From: Litoditis marina
Lineage: Eukaryota > Nematoda > Chromadorea > Rhabditida > Rhabditidae
Length of the DNA stretch: 64,000 bases
Direction: 5' to 3'
Assembly (NCBI GenBank): GCA_964036275.1
Contig: OZ038435.1
Location: 1,984,001-2,048,000 of the forward strand
The translations under genes were made by a program, and so were the position numbers. The notes under the pieces are model-generated. The model saw nothing but the letters and a program-made list of their open reading frames with translations. It made no database searches and was not told the origin of the DNA. This document shows, piece after piece, positions 1-13,700 of this stretch (its first letter is position 1; every line of letters starts with the position of its first letter).

Positions 1-273
1 GTACTACTTTTTCTCCTGAAAAGCGGGGGATTTGTTTGTGTGATTATCTCGATTCATGATTGGTGGTCTCAGTAAGGGTTTGGTCTACGTGCAAGCTGAT
101 TACGAGACAGAAGCACAATACAGAACGCAACATTCATTTCTTTGAATACGTTCTGAGAAGTTTTGTTTGTGCTCTTAGTAAACATGGCGTAGCTAATGTC
201 ATTATATCTGAAGAGGAGAGAAGAAAATGAGGAAAATGAATAAAATGAGCTCTAGGGAGTGATCCATTCTCCG

Positions 274-330
274 TTGTAGTTTAATCTCGATACACGAGTT
301 TGGACCTAGAAGAAGCGTGATCAAACTACG
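274..330. repeat. Dispersed hairpin repeat, copy 1
   Basis: The left arm TTGTAGTTTAATCTCG and the right arm GTGATCAAACTAC are imperfect inverted repeats separated by about 30 bases. It belongs to the family described in the findings. Confidence 0.6.
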
Positions 331-2376
331 TACACCGCGAGGTAGGGCAATATACCTCGTAGAGGTAAGCACCGTGATATAACGAACTCCATAATATCGT
401 TTTTGATTGGGTATTTACTGACGCTGAATAAAAAACTGAAAGTTCATGTCGCGGATCGAACACATCGCAGGTTCTTGAAAAATATTTTTTGAGATTATAT
501 GAATTCGTCAATTCGCTGTAACATGAACACTGAGAGAGAATAACTTTTGCTCATGAAATCTAAAAACCCTTACAACGACATAACGTTGTTCTTCCATGAG
601 TATTACTCATTAGCTCGATAAAACCATGATGTACAGATAAACCAGTCATTACATAGAGTGGTTTTTTTTTGGTTCGCTTTCACTTTTTGTAGGCTTCACA
701 ATTCAGGTACGGACCACAAATAGAGTATCGAACAGAGTATGAAATGTAAGAAAACGAATAAGAATTGAATCTGACACGAATATGTGAGCAGCTCTAGGGG
801 GAACTACTATTTACCAAAGCGATGTATGGTCTTAAAATTGCTTGATTTCTCTATGGTAGATGATCACGTTTCACGTTATCACTACTTAGTCACTCCTGTA
901 ATTGTTTACCTCCTACATGAATCCGACTCAGTACAAGAACATCACTGCGGTGTAAAACACGTTTGTGAGTCCTAATTCCGTAGTATGGATGCTTGGAAGT
1001 GGGAGTTATCTCACTTCTTTCGCCTATCAATTACGAAAGTTGAAAAAGGTCAAGAAAAAACGAGATTTTATCTCAGTTGTAGTTCAATCTACATACTCAT
1101 CACAAATTTGGAATCAAGATCAAAATGTGAGCCCACTAGAACTGTAAAAACGTACCGTGTCACCCGGTGTAGCGGGTTCGATCATCTACAAACACCGCAA
1201 AATAACGGCAAAAAGTACCATACGATTCATAGGGGTAAACCGCTCTAAGTTGTAGTTTGATCACGATCTACACCGTGAACACGCATTTCGATCAAAAATC
1301 AACAAGGCCTAACTACAAACATTAGAGTTCAGCGTAACAAACACCATATAGGCCGGCTCTGAAGAAGGCGAACCCCATATCTCTCCTAGCTAACCCCAAA
1401 TACCTCAGCTGGTGGCAATCGTATCCAGACATCTGCTTATCTCATCCACACCCCATGCGGTCTGCCGCCGCCTGTCCTCAACTCTTCCCACGACCTATCC
1501 TGACCTTTTAGTCAAACAAAGATTGGGAGGGCGATAAGCAGGAAAGTACAACACTGAAGCTTGCGATAACATCGCCACCACCACGAATTACGACGATGGT
1601 GGTCGCGAAGTGTTGGTAGATAGCTTCCTAAACTAACAATTTTCGATTTCGATTCGAAACGTGTGAAAACTAAGTTTCCTTAACTAACCGTTTTGATTTT
1701 GATTCAAAACGTGGGAATTCGACAAAATCGAAAAGTGAACGTACATGAAAAGAATGGGCAACTTGCTGAAACGCGAAAAATCTGATGAAACCGTACAGTA
1801 ATAATTATCAAAAAAACGTTTGACAACCCGCAAGATCTTGTAGGAACCACATTGTGGGCGCCTGCTAGGTCTTCAATCTGATGCTTTTTGAATTCATTTC
1901 TCTATCAAACATTTATTGAACCCGGGATGCTAAATGTCTCATCGCGATGTCTGAAAATTACCGGCGCGTTGGGTGTTAATCAGCAGTAAAAATAATTTTC
2001 CATGTACAGAAACCTTACATAACCATAACTTTACCCACACTATCATTGGTTGTATGAACTATGCGCTTAGTGAGAGGTACTACTGAGAATAGTTTCGATC
2101 CTCCATTTAGCAGAATTTGCAGTATCCACCTAACTGCATTATACCATCACTTGTTGTTTCAAATAAATAGAATATGGATATTATATAGTTGTTGATCGTT
2201 TTATCCATGAATCCGCGTAAATCCCGCGATATCTCGCCTTAATCCGTCTTTTCGACCCGAGCGAACTCGGTCAAGACAAATCAGCTGACAAACGATTGCA
2301 TAACTCTCCCTGTGTCCCAAATACCTCTCACCCGCGTGATAGAATGTTTCGAGATACAGGAATAGCGATATATGAA

Positions 2377-2441
2377 TTGTAGTTCAATCTTCATGCTCAG
2401 CATGGGTCAGGTATACAGCAACGCTGCGGGATCAAACTACG
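2377..2441. repeat. Dispersed hairpin repeat, copy 2
   Basis: It begins ATTGTAGTTCAATC and ends GGGATCAAACTAC, the same terminal inverted repeats as the other copies, with an unrelated centre. Confidence 0.55.
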
Positions 2442-3483
2442 AAAACAGTCTGAGACCAACTTGTACCGTTTTGGCATGTTCCTCCTTGAGCGCGCCAAAC
2501 TGAAAAAAACCCTGTCGGTTTATCACAAAACCGATACAGCCATTGGAGCAATCATTCACAAAATAAGAATGTATTTGTTATCGTTCTGGCCGTTTTTTCA
2601 GACCATTCAGTACGTTATACAGCCTGATAGAACGGTTGTCAACAACTTTTAACTTATTAAACTCAAAAATAAAGGAAAGAGAAGAGGAAAGACGTGATTC
2701 GCGCAAGCGAAATTGAGAGAGGAAGCAAAGTAACGGATCATAGGTCACAGCCTGATTAAACATATTTCTGCAGACTTTAAAGACTTCATAAACACGAATG
2801 GGGAAAGTTATGTGAATTTGTTGGTTGCCTACGAGCACATACCCATGTTTAGTCCACATGGCTAAGAACTACGTTAGTTAAGTGGTTTGTGTTACATATA
2901 GTATAACCCAAAGAATCACGTCAAAGATGGAGTTAATACAGAAGCACTTCGTTTGTACACATTTAGAAGTTGTCATGTGTTATACGGGTATCTGCTACAC
3001 GTAACTATATATCACACCCACTTTGTAAAATTACTTTACAAGTTCGCAGTTTTTTTGTAGAAACAAACAAACAAACACCTTGAAAACCGGTTGGCAGGTT
3101 TTCGAGAGGAAGTGGTTCTTGATTTCCGTTTTTCGATCGTTATCCTTGTACAGCAAGGTTATATCGACGCGAGAACAATGCCCGAAAAAAACACTTTCCT
3201 ATACACAGTTATCAAGTTGGTTGACCTTTAACAATTATATATTCTATAATGTTATTGCTCTAGACTGGTAGGCGTTTGAAGTACATAGCCTTTTCGCACG
3301 TTTTCGTCACCACTCAAAATCTAGATAGCATTTATATAACAATATTTGATAGAAAAAGTGCTTGATAGAAAAAAGTCCGCTCACGGAAGGTTATCATTTT
3401 TCAGACAACACTCGAGAAAAAAAACAACAGGTTGTCTCAATACTAGTAGGTGGTCGAGTTGAAAAAGTGTAAACGTATTGGAA

Positions 3484-3552
3484 TTGTAGTTTGATCGGTA
3501 AACACAGCAGATGTTGCAAAAACCGAGTGAGACTGAGGGTATCGAACTACAA
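3484..3552. repeat. Dispersed hairpin repeat, copy 3
   Basis: It begins TTGTAGTTTGATC and ends ATCGAACTACAA. The terminal arms match the other copies and the middle differs. Confidence 0.6.
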
Positions 3553-4016
3553 CCACAGCAGAACAAACTGAACGCATTAGATAATATGTTCGCTAAGCGA
3601 CAACAATAGGTTGAACTCATGTCGCGTTACCAGCGATGTGTCACCATCGAACATACCGTTAGTCAATTCATAGTCGGGTGTGAAAACTGAGGAACAGATG
3701 CTGACAAAGTACATATTCATGGTATATTGTTGACGTCCTACGTGAGTTCTATTATTGTAATTTTTTTCATTCACAAGTTTAAGTTCACAACGTCATCGGG
3801 ATTCATCCTTTGTAGCCGCAATGCTGCTATTGTGGACAGGCGCGCGACCTTGAGATTAGAAACAGCTAATTTGGCACATCTCTGTTCAGTGCAGTAAGAA
3901 TATTCAGTGGTTTTGTAGTAGTAACTTGGGCGCTATCCATCCAGCAGTAGAAAGACTCCATACACGCCAAAGTTCACGAATGTTAGCGGAAATGCAACGA
4001 AATCAAACTATAAAAT

Positions 4017-4170
4017 TAGTGTATGTATCTCCCCAGTCCAACGTCCCCCAGTTGTCCGATTCCTCAGAGACACTCTTCGACCCCAAAATGTCCCCCAGCT
4101 AGCCAGTCTAAGAGTGTCTCTGAGGAATTGGACAACTGGGGGACGTTGGACTGGGGAGATACATACACTA
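4017..4170. mobile_element. 154-bp near-perfect palindrome (MITE-like)
   Basis: The outer 60 bases on each side are almost exact reverse complements, starting TAGTGTATGTATCTCCCCAG and ending with its complement, with a short central loop of about 30 bases. There is no coding capacity. This is the structure of a foldback or MITE-type element. The arm sequence is not repeated elsewhere in the window. Confidence 0.8.
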
Positions 4171-4348
4171 CTTATAAACACAGCCGGATAGATTAAACCA
4201 CACCGTTCCGGTTTGTTCTGGAAAGCGCTGACCATGAGACTGGTCCCACAAATAGTATCGATGCTTCTGCTCTCAGAATCGGACAAATTCGGATGTAGAT
4301 AACAAACTACTGGTAGAAATTTTCCTGAATATGGAAAATTTATAGCTC

Positions 4349-4412
4349 AGTTGCAGTTTGAACTCGACACACACGAATATCAACCTGAAATTAACGAGAT
4401 CGAACTAGAAAC
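4349..4412. repeat. Dispersed hairpin repeat, copy 4 (diverged)
   Basis: The arms GTTGCAGTTTGAACTCG and GAGATCGAACTAGAAAC are diverged versions of the family termini. Confidence 0.4.
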
Positions 4413-5046
4413 ACCGTGAGATGTGAAACATATAACGTTTAGGGTTGCTTTGGAAAGAGCAACTCTATCCATACACTTGTTTCCACACGCTCCGCATCTC
4501 TGAGCTCGAGATTTTTTTCAAAGAAACATGGAATGCACTCTTTTTTTCTATTACAACAAGTGCATATTTCTCATATTTCTGTCCGGTGAGAAATATCACA
4601 CCTTTTTTCTGTGACATTGATTTATTGGTTTCATTGAAAAGGCGTGAGCCAGTCGTTTTTTGTCCATCCGACCTGAAAACAAATCAAAAAGGGATAGGAA
4701 ACTACATCAATGACGTCATAGAGCAACTGAATTGTTCTACTGCTCCCCAGAAAAATAGAACTACTGTGCAATTCTTGCCAACCTTTGTCTGACCGAACTG
4801 TTCACACTGTAACGAGCAGTGCAGATGATGATAAACTAGAGTTGTATGGCTTGGTCTCTCAATCCCATGTCATCCAAATTCATGTAAAGATTCCCACGCC
4901 TATCCCTTTCAACTAGAACTTTGTCCAATTCTCATCCTCACTATCGCAAGACCTTCGTCGTACAGAAAATGAGACGTCTCCTGTTGTGTTTAACATTTAC
5001 ATCTTCGAGTGCAGGAAGAAATAATGTCAAATTTCAGATTTGCAGA

Positions 5047-5800
5047 CTATTCTCCACGTTCTACGTATATGGTGACACTATTGGTCATGTCATAAATAGT
5101 TCCAATCCTTCTCACTGAGAACATGCCAACAAAATGTTTAGGCGGCTTTTCATCATGTGAATGTTTTCCAAACACCAAAAGTTCTTTTGAGCCGCAGTTA
5201 AGCCTTGTAACAGTACGTGAGTTGAAATCGTTTTCAAGAAACCTGTCATTTCTATTGAACATATTCGTTATTCGAGTTTCATTTCTGCCAAAGTCTCAGT
5301 GGGATTGGCGTGAACTATAACCATCTGTGGTTGCGGTAAAAGCGGCTCGGCGCCGTTTGCCAAAGTACATTAGACCTTTCATACCAAAGGGTAAGTGCGC
5401 AGATGTAGCGCAGAATGGTTGCGCCACACATGTTGGGTAGACGACCGGCGATCAATGGCCCACAAAGTTTCCGGTAGGGCGGAAAACTACAGGCACTGTA
5501 GCAAAGTTCCATGAAAAAGTCGTCGTTAAGCTCTGATCACTCACACTATACTTAAACGTGAAAGTTGACAACTATGTGGTCAGCATGTGATTAGATCCTC
5601 TATCAGGTGGAGCTGGCCACTTGAATTACTTTGCTACGGTGCCCGTAGAGCGAGAAATGAGTTTGATCTACTCAAAACTGAACAATGGTCGCATTACGCC
5701 TGCAACGGAGCCAAACTACAAATACATCCAAACGATCCCGTTCGTACCACAGAGCGAATTTCGAGCTGTGCCGAACGTGTGAAAAACACCAGCACATGAA
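5047..5800. other. Coding-like remnants on both strands
   Basis: Minus strand 5262-5047 holds an open frame of 71 codons starting with ATG and having ordinary protein composition. Plus-strand frame 2 between 5321 and 5791 stays open in blocks broken by only four stops (near 5438, 5534, 5587 and 5789). The last block, 5594-5788, is 65 codons with balanced codon choice. The blocks do not join by clear GT-AG splices, and I recognise no family. They could be remnants of a decayed gene or transposon, or exons of a gene I could not assemble. Confidence 0.25.
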
Positions 5801-7795
5801 TTTTTGGTAGGATGTGATATATCGTCGTTCAAAACTAGAAGGTGGAAAACTCAGCATTTTTTCACCACTTACCAGTTGAGTGAAGAAACAGTTTTTTTTG
5901 AATATTGTGCTGCGCAAACGTGTTGAATGCGTTTCACAAGTGACAACGAGTGGTGTAGATGGAGGTAGTCATCTTGATTGTAGTTTGGTCTGCTTGCTCG
6001 GACCAGTCTTTGATTACAAGTGTAATATGACGGGATCAAACTACACAAAGCGGTGTTGAGCTAAGACATCATCGACCACTTCTCCTGGAGCGAACCATTT
6101 GGTCCCAATGCCAACTTATTGGACGTTCGTATCAGTGTGTAAATACAGCAATGTTTGCACAAATAATGTACCTGATGTAAGCTATTGTTAAATATAATAT
6201 GTCCAATCGAAGGAGAATGTATTAACAACTAATTATGATTAAAAAGGCCACAGTTCAAAAGTTCGCTGATGCTTGAACGGAACTTTTTTTCAATGTCACT
6301 GATATAAAAAGCCTGCAGGAAATTTTTAAGGATGGGCTCACAAATTTTTTTCAGTTGTGTGGTCGCCTGAAATTCCAAGTTCCAGGTCACTGAGAGGAAG
6401 GTTGCAGCATTTTACAAGAATAGATTTTTTTAGTGCACAGTGGAAAGTTTTTTTAGTGCAAAGTTCTTGACCTGATTGTGCGAGCAGTCAAAATCTGGTG
6501 CATTAGAGATCTCAAGATCTCATATCAATTGACGGATCTGTATTGTAGAAAAGAATAGAATACTTATGGAGTCACAAGTGAGTTCAAAAATTGATTTTGC
6601 TTATAAATTTTGGAAACCAAAACATTGTTTTTTCATCATGACGGAAAAGATTGCCAAGCTGCAAAGATGTCAGCTGAATTAAGTCCTGCATCTACAAATC
6701 AGTATCATACTAGTATCATACTTGCTCTGTGTATAGGAAAACATAATGACGACGCAAAACTTTCAAATTGTTCTTGTTCTTAGATGAGTTCCTTAACACC
6801 CATGATAATTTCACTCGATGTAATTTGATCTTTACATGACCTGTAGTTCAATCTGTCAGACACATCATTGATCCACAATCAAAAATAACATCAAATTGGA
6901 TCAAATCAGATTACCCCAGCTTAATAAAACAGTTTACGTCGGTTGGTTATAATACAACCGAAAATATAGACCGCAAAATGCGGTAGCACCACGAAAAAAA
7001 ATCGAAATACCTTCGAAAGAGTGGAAACATAGCGTGTCTAGACCGATGTCAGAGATAGCACACAAATTATCGTTATACCACGTATTGTGGTGGAAAATAT
7101 CAGTGCAAAGCACACTGTCAGCTGAGAAATTGGAGTGCGCGTTTTTGTATTTCCTTCAATGTATGAAAAAAACTAGTAAAATTTTCAAATTCGAGGTGTT
7201 CGCCATCACAAAATGTTGCATTAACCACAAACAACCTCTCCAAATTTCTCTTATCACGAGTAATCGCATTAACCATGACCATCCTCTCGAAATTTCACTT
7301 GTTAAAGTTCAAGTTCACACGTGCTACGATGGTTCCATATCAGTATAGGGGAAAACTCAGCAGTTTACTGCGGTGAACTTCGAACCTACAGAAAAGTATG
7401 GTCATCTCTCCTTACCATTCATAAGTTAAACTCCAATACTCCTAACCATATCTAGTTTCCTGGTGAATCGCAGAGATCACCACAATCTGCATGACTCAAA
7501 TCACTTAGCTTTTGTGCCCAAAAATAGCCGACTCTCGGAATCTAATCATTATTTCGGTAATATCTGGGCGTTCTCTAGGCTGTCCCACTTGCTGGCGCCG
7601 CCCTCTCCTGGCCGCTTCATTCTTATTCTCTGGTGAAATCCAGGTGGGACGCTTTTCCCAATCCTTGCCCTTCGACGAGAGACTCGCAGAGCGCAGACGT
7701 GTCAACAAAGATCTCACAGTACCGTATTGTGTGTGTGTGTTGCCACCAGCCGGCCACGCCCCCTTCTACTTCGCATTTCGGGTCGGCAACTAGGC
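5801..7795. other. Non-coding stretch upstream of the metalloproteinase gene
   Basis: No supported gene. It contains one hairpin repeat (5978-6045) and a half copy near 6839. The stretch 7500-7795 is richer in GC than its surroundings and includes a short GT run at 7731-7740. This is the likely promoter and 5' untranslated region of the gene that starts at 7796, but no promoter element can be named. Confidence 0.5.
5978..6045. repeat. Dispersed hairpin repeat, copy 5
   Basis: It begins TTGTAGTTTGGTC and ends GGGATCAAACTACAC, matching the family termini. Confidence 0.6.
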
Positions 7796-10700
7796 ATGTG
7801 GCTGCTGCCCTTCCTGCCCATACTTATTCTTGCCGCACCCCTAACCCTAACGGGTCCCGAATTCGACAACACCGTGGTACGTGATAGCCCCCCCCCCCAC
7901 CCGCCCCCCGTGAAGGGACCACCCAGTTATTTCCAGCTCTCAGCTTTTAAAGGGACCACCCAGAGATTTTAGATGCAGCGCGATAAGTCGCGCTGGTACA
8001 AGTTTTGTCTCATAATTGAGCCAGCCAGCCTTTCAATATAGTCTCAGCTCTACGGATAAGTCAAAGAGTACGGTAACGGTACTCTGGTGCATTGAACTAT
8101 GGTGTCAGGGTTTGATAAAGTGGTACAAATGGTAAGCGCACCTAGACTTCAGTGAAGCCACACAGTAAGCATACCCCTTTTCAACGAAAAGAAGATAGCG
8201 ACAACCTTTCGCGTGGGGTACCTGATGTGCTTTTCAACGGCTGATTAGAATTCAATCACTGGTTTTTTGGAAAACCTATGATACTCCACAATTTCTTTTA
8301 ACAAGAGAATGAGCTTCATTTTGTTATGTTCAATACACACTATTGGGAAAACACTGCAAAGTCAATCTAGTCGACAAACATTTGATAAAAACTATATTTT
8401 CTCATAGATTGTGTCCATTTTTTGTACTATTCCCTTTTTGGTTCAATGTCAGAGTGCAGAGCAGAGAGGGGAAGAACAGTCATAGACGTAGGGTAGGATA
8501 GCAGCGTAGTCTACGAACTCGCCAAACTAGAAAAAAAAGCTAGAGCTTTACCTTTTTCAACAGTAAAACTATATTTTTTTATGTATCAAACTGTGCGAAG
8601 TTTTTCGTTTCGTGAGATGTTTATAAGTTTACCGTTTCTTTCGTTTCTCTATAACTTTTTTTTCGCAAACCAGTTTATCAAAACAAACATTAGATCTTAT
8701 CGACATTTTTTGATTCCGGTTGATTTATGTTCTATCTATTTGTTTCGTTGCAATTTCTATCACAGTTATATCCGATGTTGTTAAGAGTTTTGCATTTTTC
8801 GCTTTTTAGACTAGTACTGATCAAGTTTCGTTCAAGTTGATGATGATGAGGTCATTTACAATTCGTATAAACACAGATGCACGTTTCCGTTCACTGTTTT
8901 CTATTGGGTCTCGTATAGTTCGTTTCACCAATCGATGACTTTCTACAGTAATCTTTCAAAAATTCGAACGCGTTTATCTAATGAACAAGCAGTATTTTGA
9001 ATTCACTGTTTTGTATGCTTGTAGTACCCAAAGTGGAAAACGAAATCACAAAGTTTAAACTATGTACAACACCTACAAGATATGACAAATTCACTTCAAA
9101 GTTTTATATTCTTACTGTAGAGGGCTATTGTTTCGTGAAACAGACTATATAAGACTTTTTCGCCTCCAAAATCCATTTATGTCTCTTTTTTCTCTAGACC
9201 TTCTACAGTTCGACTTGATAAGACTAAAAAGTACGTAGAGAGTGAGGGGGTTCTTAGTGCAACATATTAAATAGTTAAATATTGTTCAGTTAGACAGGTG
9301 TTTTTTCGTTTTTCCACAATTGTTTTCGCTTTTCTAAACATATATCAATTTACAGCCGCACATTTCTTTAGAGCTAACCACTCATAATTTTATTTTGAAC
9401 TGTCCACACAAACACAGCATAATATTCATATTCTCACTGGCACGCAGCTGGCTCCAACCTAAGTCACACATCAATATAAGTCACAACACCATGCTTGTAA
9501 CAAAATATTTTACGTTTTCGGTAGCCCCTCTTTTTCTGTCGATAACAGTCCGATTTCATCCACTCTGCTGTTTTTACGTCACCCCCTACCATAATACTTT
9601 GACCCGTGCTAATACCACTAATATACGATAAAACTGATTTGAAGATTGGAGGTGGAAGGTCGTCAGTTTTACTTGAAAACTTTATTTTCGAGTGAAAAAG
9701 TATGTAGTTGACTAAATACCTTGTTATTGAAAAAAACATGAAAATACATGTAATCAAAGGTTTAGAAGGGCACGTGAATGGTCCACAGCTCCATACATAG
9801 TATATTCCTGCACTCTGTCTTTGCATTTTCTCAAACTGTAACGCGTGCAGCACGTGTCACGTCATTGTGCACAGAAGCATCCTAATGAGCATATAACTTC
9901 TGAATGAGAAACTAGGATAATTTCTGTCTGCATGTGGTTTTTCCTGTTTACTTTTACCGTACTTTTTATGACAGTGTGAAGAAGCGACTTTTTTTTGCTG
10001 ACGCGGCGCCCCCTCAAAGAGGATATGAGTAATTTAAGACCAAAAAAAGATCAGAGTTTCGTTTCATGAGTTTTTCTTTCCAAAAGTACATTACGCTATT
10101 TGTATACGTTTCTTCAAAAAAATATAACAGAGGACGTAAGTCTGGGCATTTGTATGGAACATAACGTGTACATAATAATGAATCACAACTTGCGCAAAAA
10201 GTGTTTCTTTTGGTTTGACGTGGTGGAACCATCATTCACTAATAAACATGTATTTTTTTTTCTCATTCACACGTGATCCATCTCTGTGTTAAAACGGTTG
10301 CAAAGAAAATCTCTTTCCTGAGTTTAAAAGCATTCAAGTAAATACTGATATATACCCTAAAATGACGTGAGATCTGAGATACTGCCCTATTTCCTCTCTT
10401 TTGTTTATTTTACTCATCTGACACTAACATGTTTCATAATGCACTGCCAGCTCAGCAACTGGGTGAACTACACATCAGAAATCTATGACAACCAAAAACA
10501 AAGTTTGGTCGTTAAGCTCTATGTTCTATGTTAGTATTTTGTAATTTTCTTATATGCGGAACTGTAGATAATAATCTCTAGTTTAATATTTCGCTATAAC
10601 AACATATAGATTAAGGCCACATTCGTGATAACCGTAAGATAGATGGCGCATAAGATTAGCCATGACTGGCTCGTGTACACACATAATTTCGATATTGCGC

Positions 10701-13700
10701 AGTTAGTGTCACTATTTCTCAAACAAACGCTATAGTTAACAAAACAACTACGTTCCATGAAAGTTCAATACCCGTTGCTTCGGCGCATTGCCTGTAGAAA
10801 CACGATTGAAACCGCTGAAGTGCAACACATACTTGTGCTAGTTTTTCATAAGCCAACTGCATTCTTCTACTTCTTTAGTTACCGTAATCAAGGTCAGCTT
10901 TTTGTGCACTTAATAAATCTACAGCCACTGTGCTCTACTTCAAGTCCGCGCTTCGATATGAGATAATGATCATTTTCGCACATTCATCATTTTTGGCAAA
11001 GCGCAGTTGTCCCCAATTCAGTAACACGTCGCTGCATTGGGTCAAAAAACAAGCACCGGCAGGTGACAAACAGATATAGGAGCTTGTCAAGTTTTAGTTG
11101 TAGTTTTGTCATGCGAATTGCACGAGGATCAAACTATGAACACTGCGCGTGAGTTTTTCACTCAGTGTTGAGATTGAGTCAAATATTTCACGTGAAAATG
11201 TGAAAGGTGAAAATCCATCGGAATTCGAGAACGTGATGTACCTTGAACTGTAGAAGTTCCATCATTATGTGTGTATAAACTTAGAAATTACTTCGATTTT
11301 ATTACGCTTCAGCTGAAACTTTCTATCGAACCTCGGTAGAAAACTGAAAGACTTTGTATTTCAGTTTTTCGCATGAAATGCACGTGAAGTTAATTATAGG
11401 GATTGCTCTAGTGAAGCGCGGCAACGGTACATGTTTCACCGCTCTTATGTGTAGTTTGATCTCGCTACAATTCAGTCGTATCTGGTAAAATGATTCTTCG
11501 TAGGTACATCAAACTACAACTTAGACATAGTGACTCCTTGTATTTTTAATCTGAAATCGTCTCTTTTGAACAAATTACTAAACAAATCACTATTATTTTC
11601 TATCTCGTCCCATTGTTGTGTTCTATTCGCACTTGGGCTTGTAGTTATGAAAATATGGACGGTTTCAAATTTCGCTGACTCTGTTACTTTCGTATGTAAA
11701 CAGTAACAGTTAACCGAAATAGATAAGATACCTAGAAATAGGGTAAACAAGCAGCTCAATGACTTCATCGAAATGTGAACTGCGATAAAGATACAGTGTC
11801 AGTTTTCGAACAACTTAAAATTGTTAGGGCCGAAAGTTGCACTTGAGTATACACTACGATAGACGTGTGAAGCTGAAAAAGGATCAGGTTAAAAAAGTTA
11901 ATTTCAAATGATAAAAAACACAATTTGAAATAGTTTTCGCTTCCCTCATTGTCGGAAGCAGCGCACTAGTTTTGAGAAACCGTTTGGAGAAAATCCGCCG
12001 GTATTAGTTATTCATAGAAAAATCTTGGTGTGTTAGGAAAAAGGGTACCGTAATGGAATTAAAACAGTCAATTTACAAGGCATTCTCAGAAGTTTTTGAG
12101 CTGTATGTTTTCTATTATGGTGCGGGTTCTATACGTGCAAATGATAATCATACCATCTCTAGAAGTGTTCAATGCTCATGATGCGACCGCGTGAGTGCGA
12201 GTGTAAACGCGTGATTAATGGTGTACTTTTGACGTTACTGCGGCATTTGTTCTCTCTCTTTTTTCCATTCTTTCTCCGTGACTCATTAGTTTTCTTCTGC
12301 TCTTTTTCCCGCAACGGCTTTCGGACAGCGGGGATTAAGGACCACATTGACGATGTAACAAAAATATAGTAAACAAAACAGTTGAGAAGAGAATTTATAT
12401 GAAAATTATGGGAAAATATCTACAAACCCGCCGAATATAGGTAATCTAAACAAAAATACAACCAAAATTCAAAAACGTACAGCAGAAAACTCAGACCATC
12501 TAGAACATGTGAACAATATAATATTTTGAAAAAACCGTTTCACAAAACCTTCTCTTCTTGTTCTCTCGCATAGTTGTTTCTTTTCAGCAGCACTTGCACC
12601 GATTCGGGTACCTTGGCTCAACACAACCGAGCCTCCACGAATTCCGCACCGCCTTGAAAGCCTTCCAAGTGAGTACCTTTTCCCATCCCACCTCTATTCT
12701 GCTAGTGAAACTCACAGTCACGTAAAACGTGTGAATGTATATGTTCCTACACTTTTCACGTGACTCTACTTCTAGTAGTTAGTGTCAGCATGTTATATGT
12801 TCATTTGACCTTCGACAAAAGTCTTTAGAGACGTTAAAAAATTGTTTTGTTCCATTTTGTTCACTTCTCTCCACTACTAGATCAAATTTGAGCATTGAGT
12901 CTATCAAAAAGTTGCTTGAGCTGGGGCCAAAAAAAGTTTGTGTTCATAGACAAATTACCTGATTCTGCTGACCTTCCCGCCTACCGGTTCTCCGTCTGAC
13001 GTATCAAATCAGTGGACCCAATCTGCTGAATTTGATTTCAAGTGATTTTGAAGTGCAAAACAAGATCCCATTCAAGGAAAGGCGACGCGAATAGCCCAAA
13101 AACTCACGTATAGTCTTGTAGATTATCGAAGTTCAATGCTTTGTATCGTATCTTGGTACGTCAAATTACAACAGAGCGTTACCTGGTAGCTAGCTACGAT
13201 ACCAACTATGGCCAACTCTACCACTTCCGAATCACCTGTTGGTACTACCTTCATCACTGTTTATGCACTATTGGTTGGAAGCGAGCTTGGCCCGTTCTTC
13301 GTACACTAGGTCCTCAACCTGTGACAGTCATAATGGTGAATGAGAGAAGCAGAACGCTACATGTAATTTGACAAAGTAGAACAAATCATGATTGAAATAT
13401 GAAAACAATAACAATAATACAAATAAAAATAACATTACTTTCCAGGAGGTGGCTGGTGTGGAAGTGACTGGTGAATTGGACGAGGACACAGTGCGCGCGA
13501 CGCGACGGCCGCGATGCGCGCAACCGGACACGCACACCACCGGCGGACGACGGAAGAGATACGGTAGGTTTTCTCTCTCTCCCTCTCTCTCTCTTAATTT
13601 TCTTTCTGATTCTCTATATCTATTCCTCTCTTATTCTCGTTTTCTCGCTTCTCGCATTCTCTGTCTCTCTTTCATAAAATCAAATAGTCCAAATACAATC

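Larger units (their letters stand above)
1..5046. other. Region without a supported gene
   Basis: I read both strands and found only short unconvincing open frames with no splice-compatible partners. What can be supported are short hairpin repeats (about 274-330, 2377-2441, 3484-3552, 4349-4412) and a long perfect palindrome at 4017-4170, each listed separately. An open frame of 115 codons at 4445-4792 on the plus strand has a Phe-rich composition and no recognisable motif; I do not call it a gene. Confidence 0.6.
7877..12587 (+). other. First intron of the metalloproteinase gene
   Basis: This 4.7-kb intron separates the signal-peptide exon from the prodomain exon. It begins GTACGTG and ends TTTTCAG. 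It is AT-rich and contains two hairpin repeats (11098-11138 and 11450-11519). I see no convincing nested gene. Confidence 0.7.

Noticed and set aside
4445..4792. Open frame of 115 codons on the plus strand
   Set aside because: High Phe content, no motif, no splice signals and no supporting neighbour; probably chance in AT-rich DNA.
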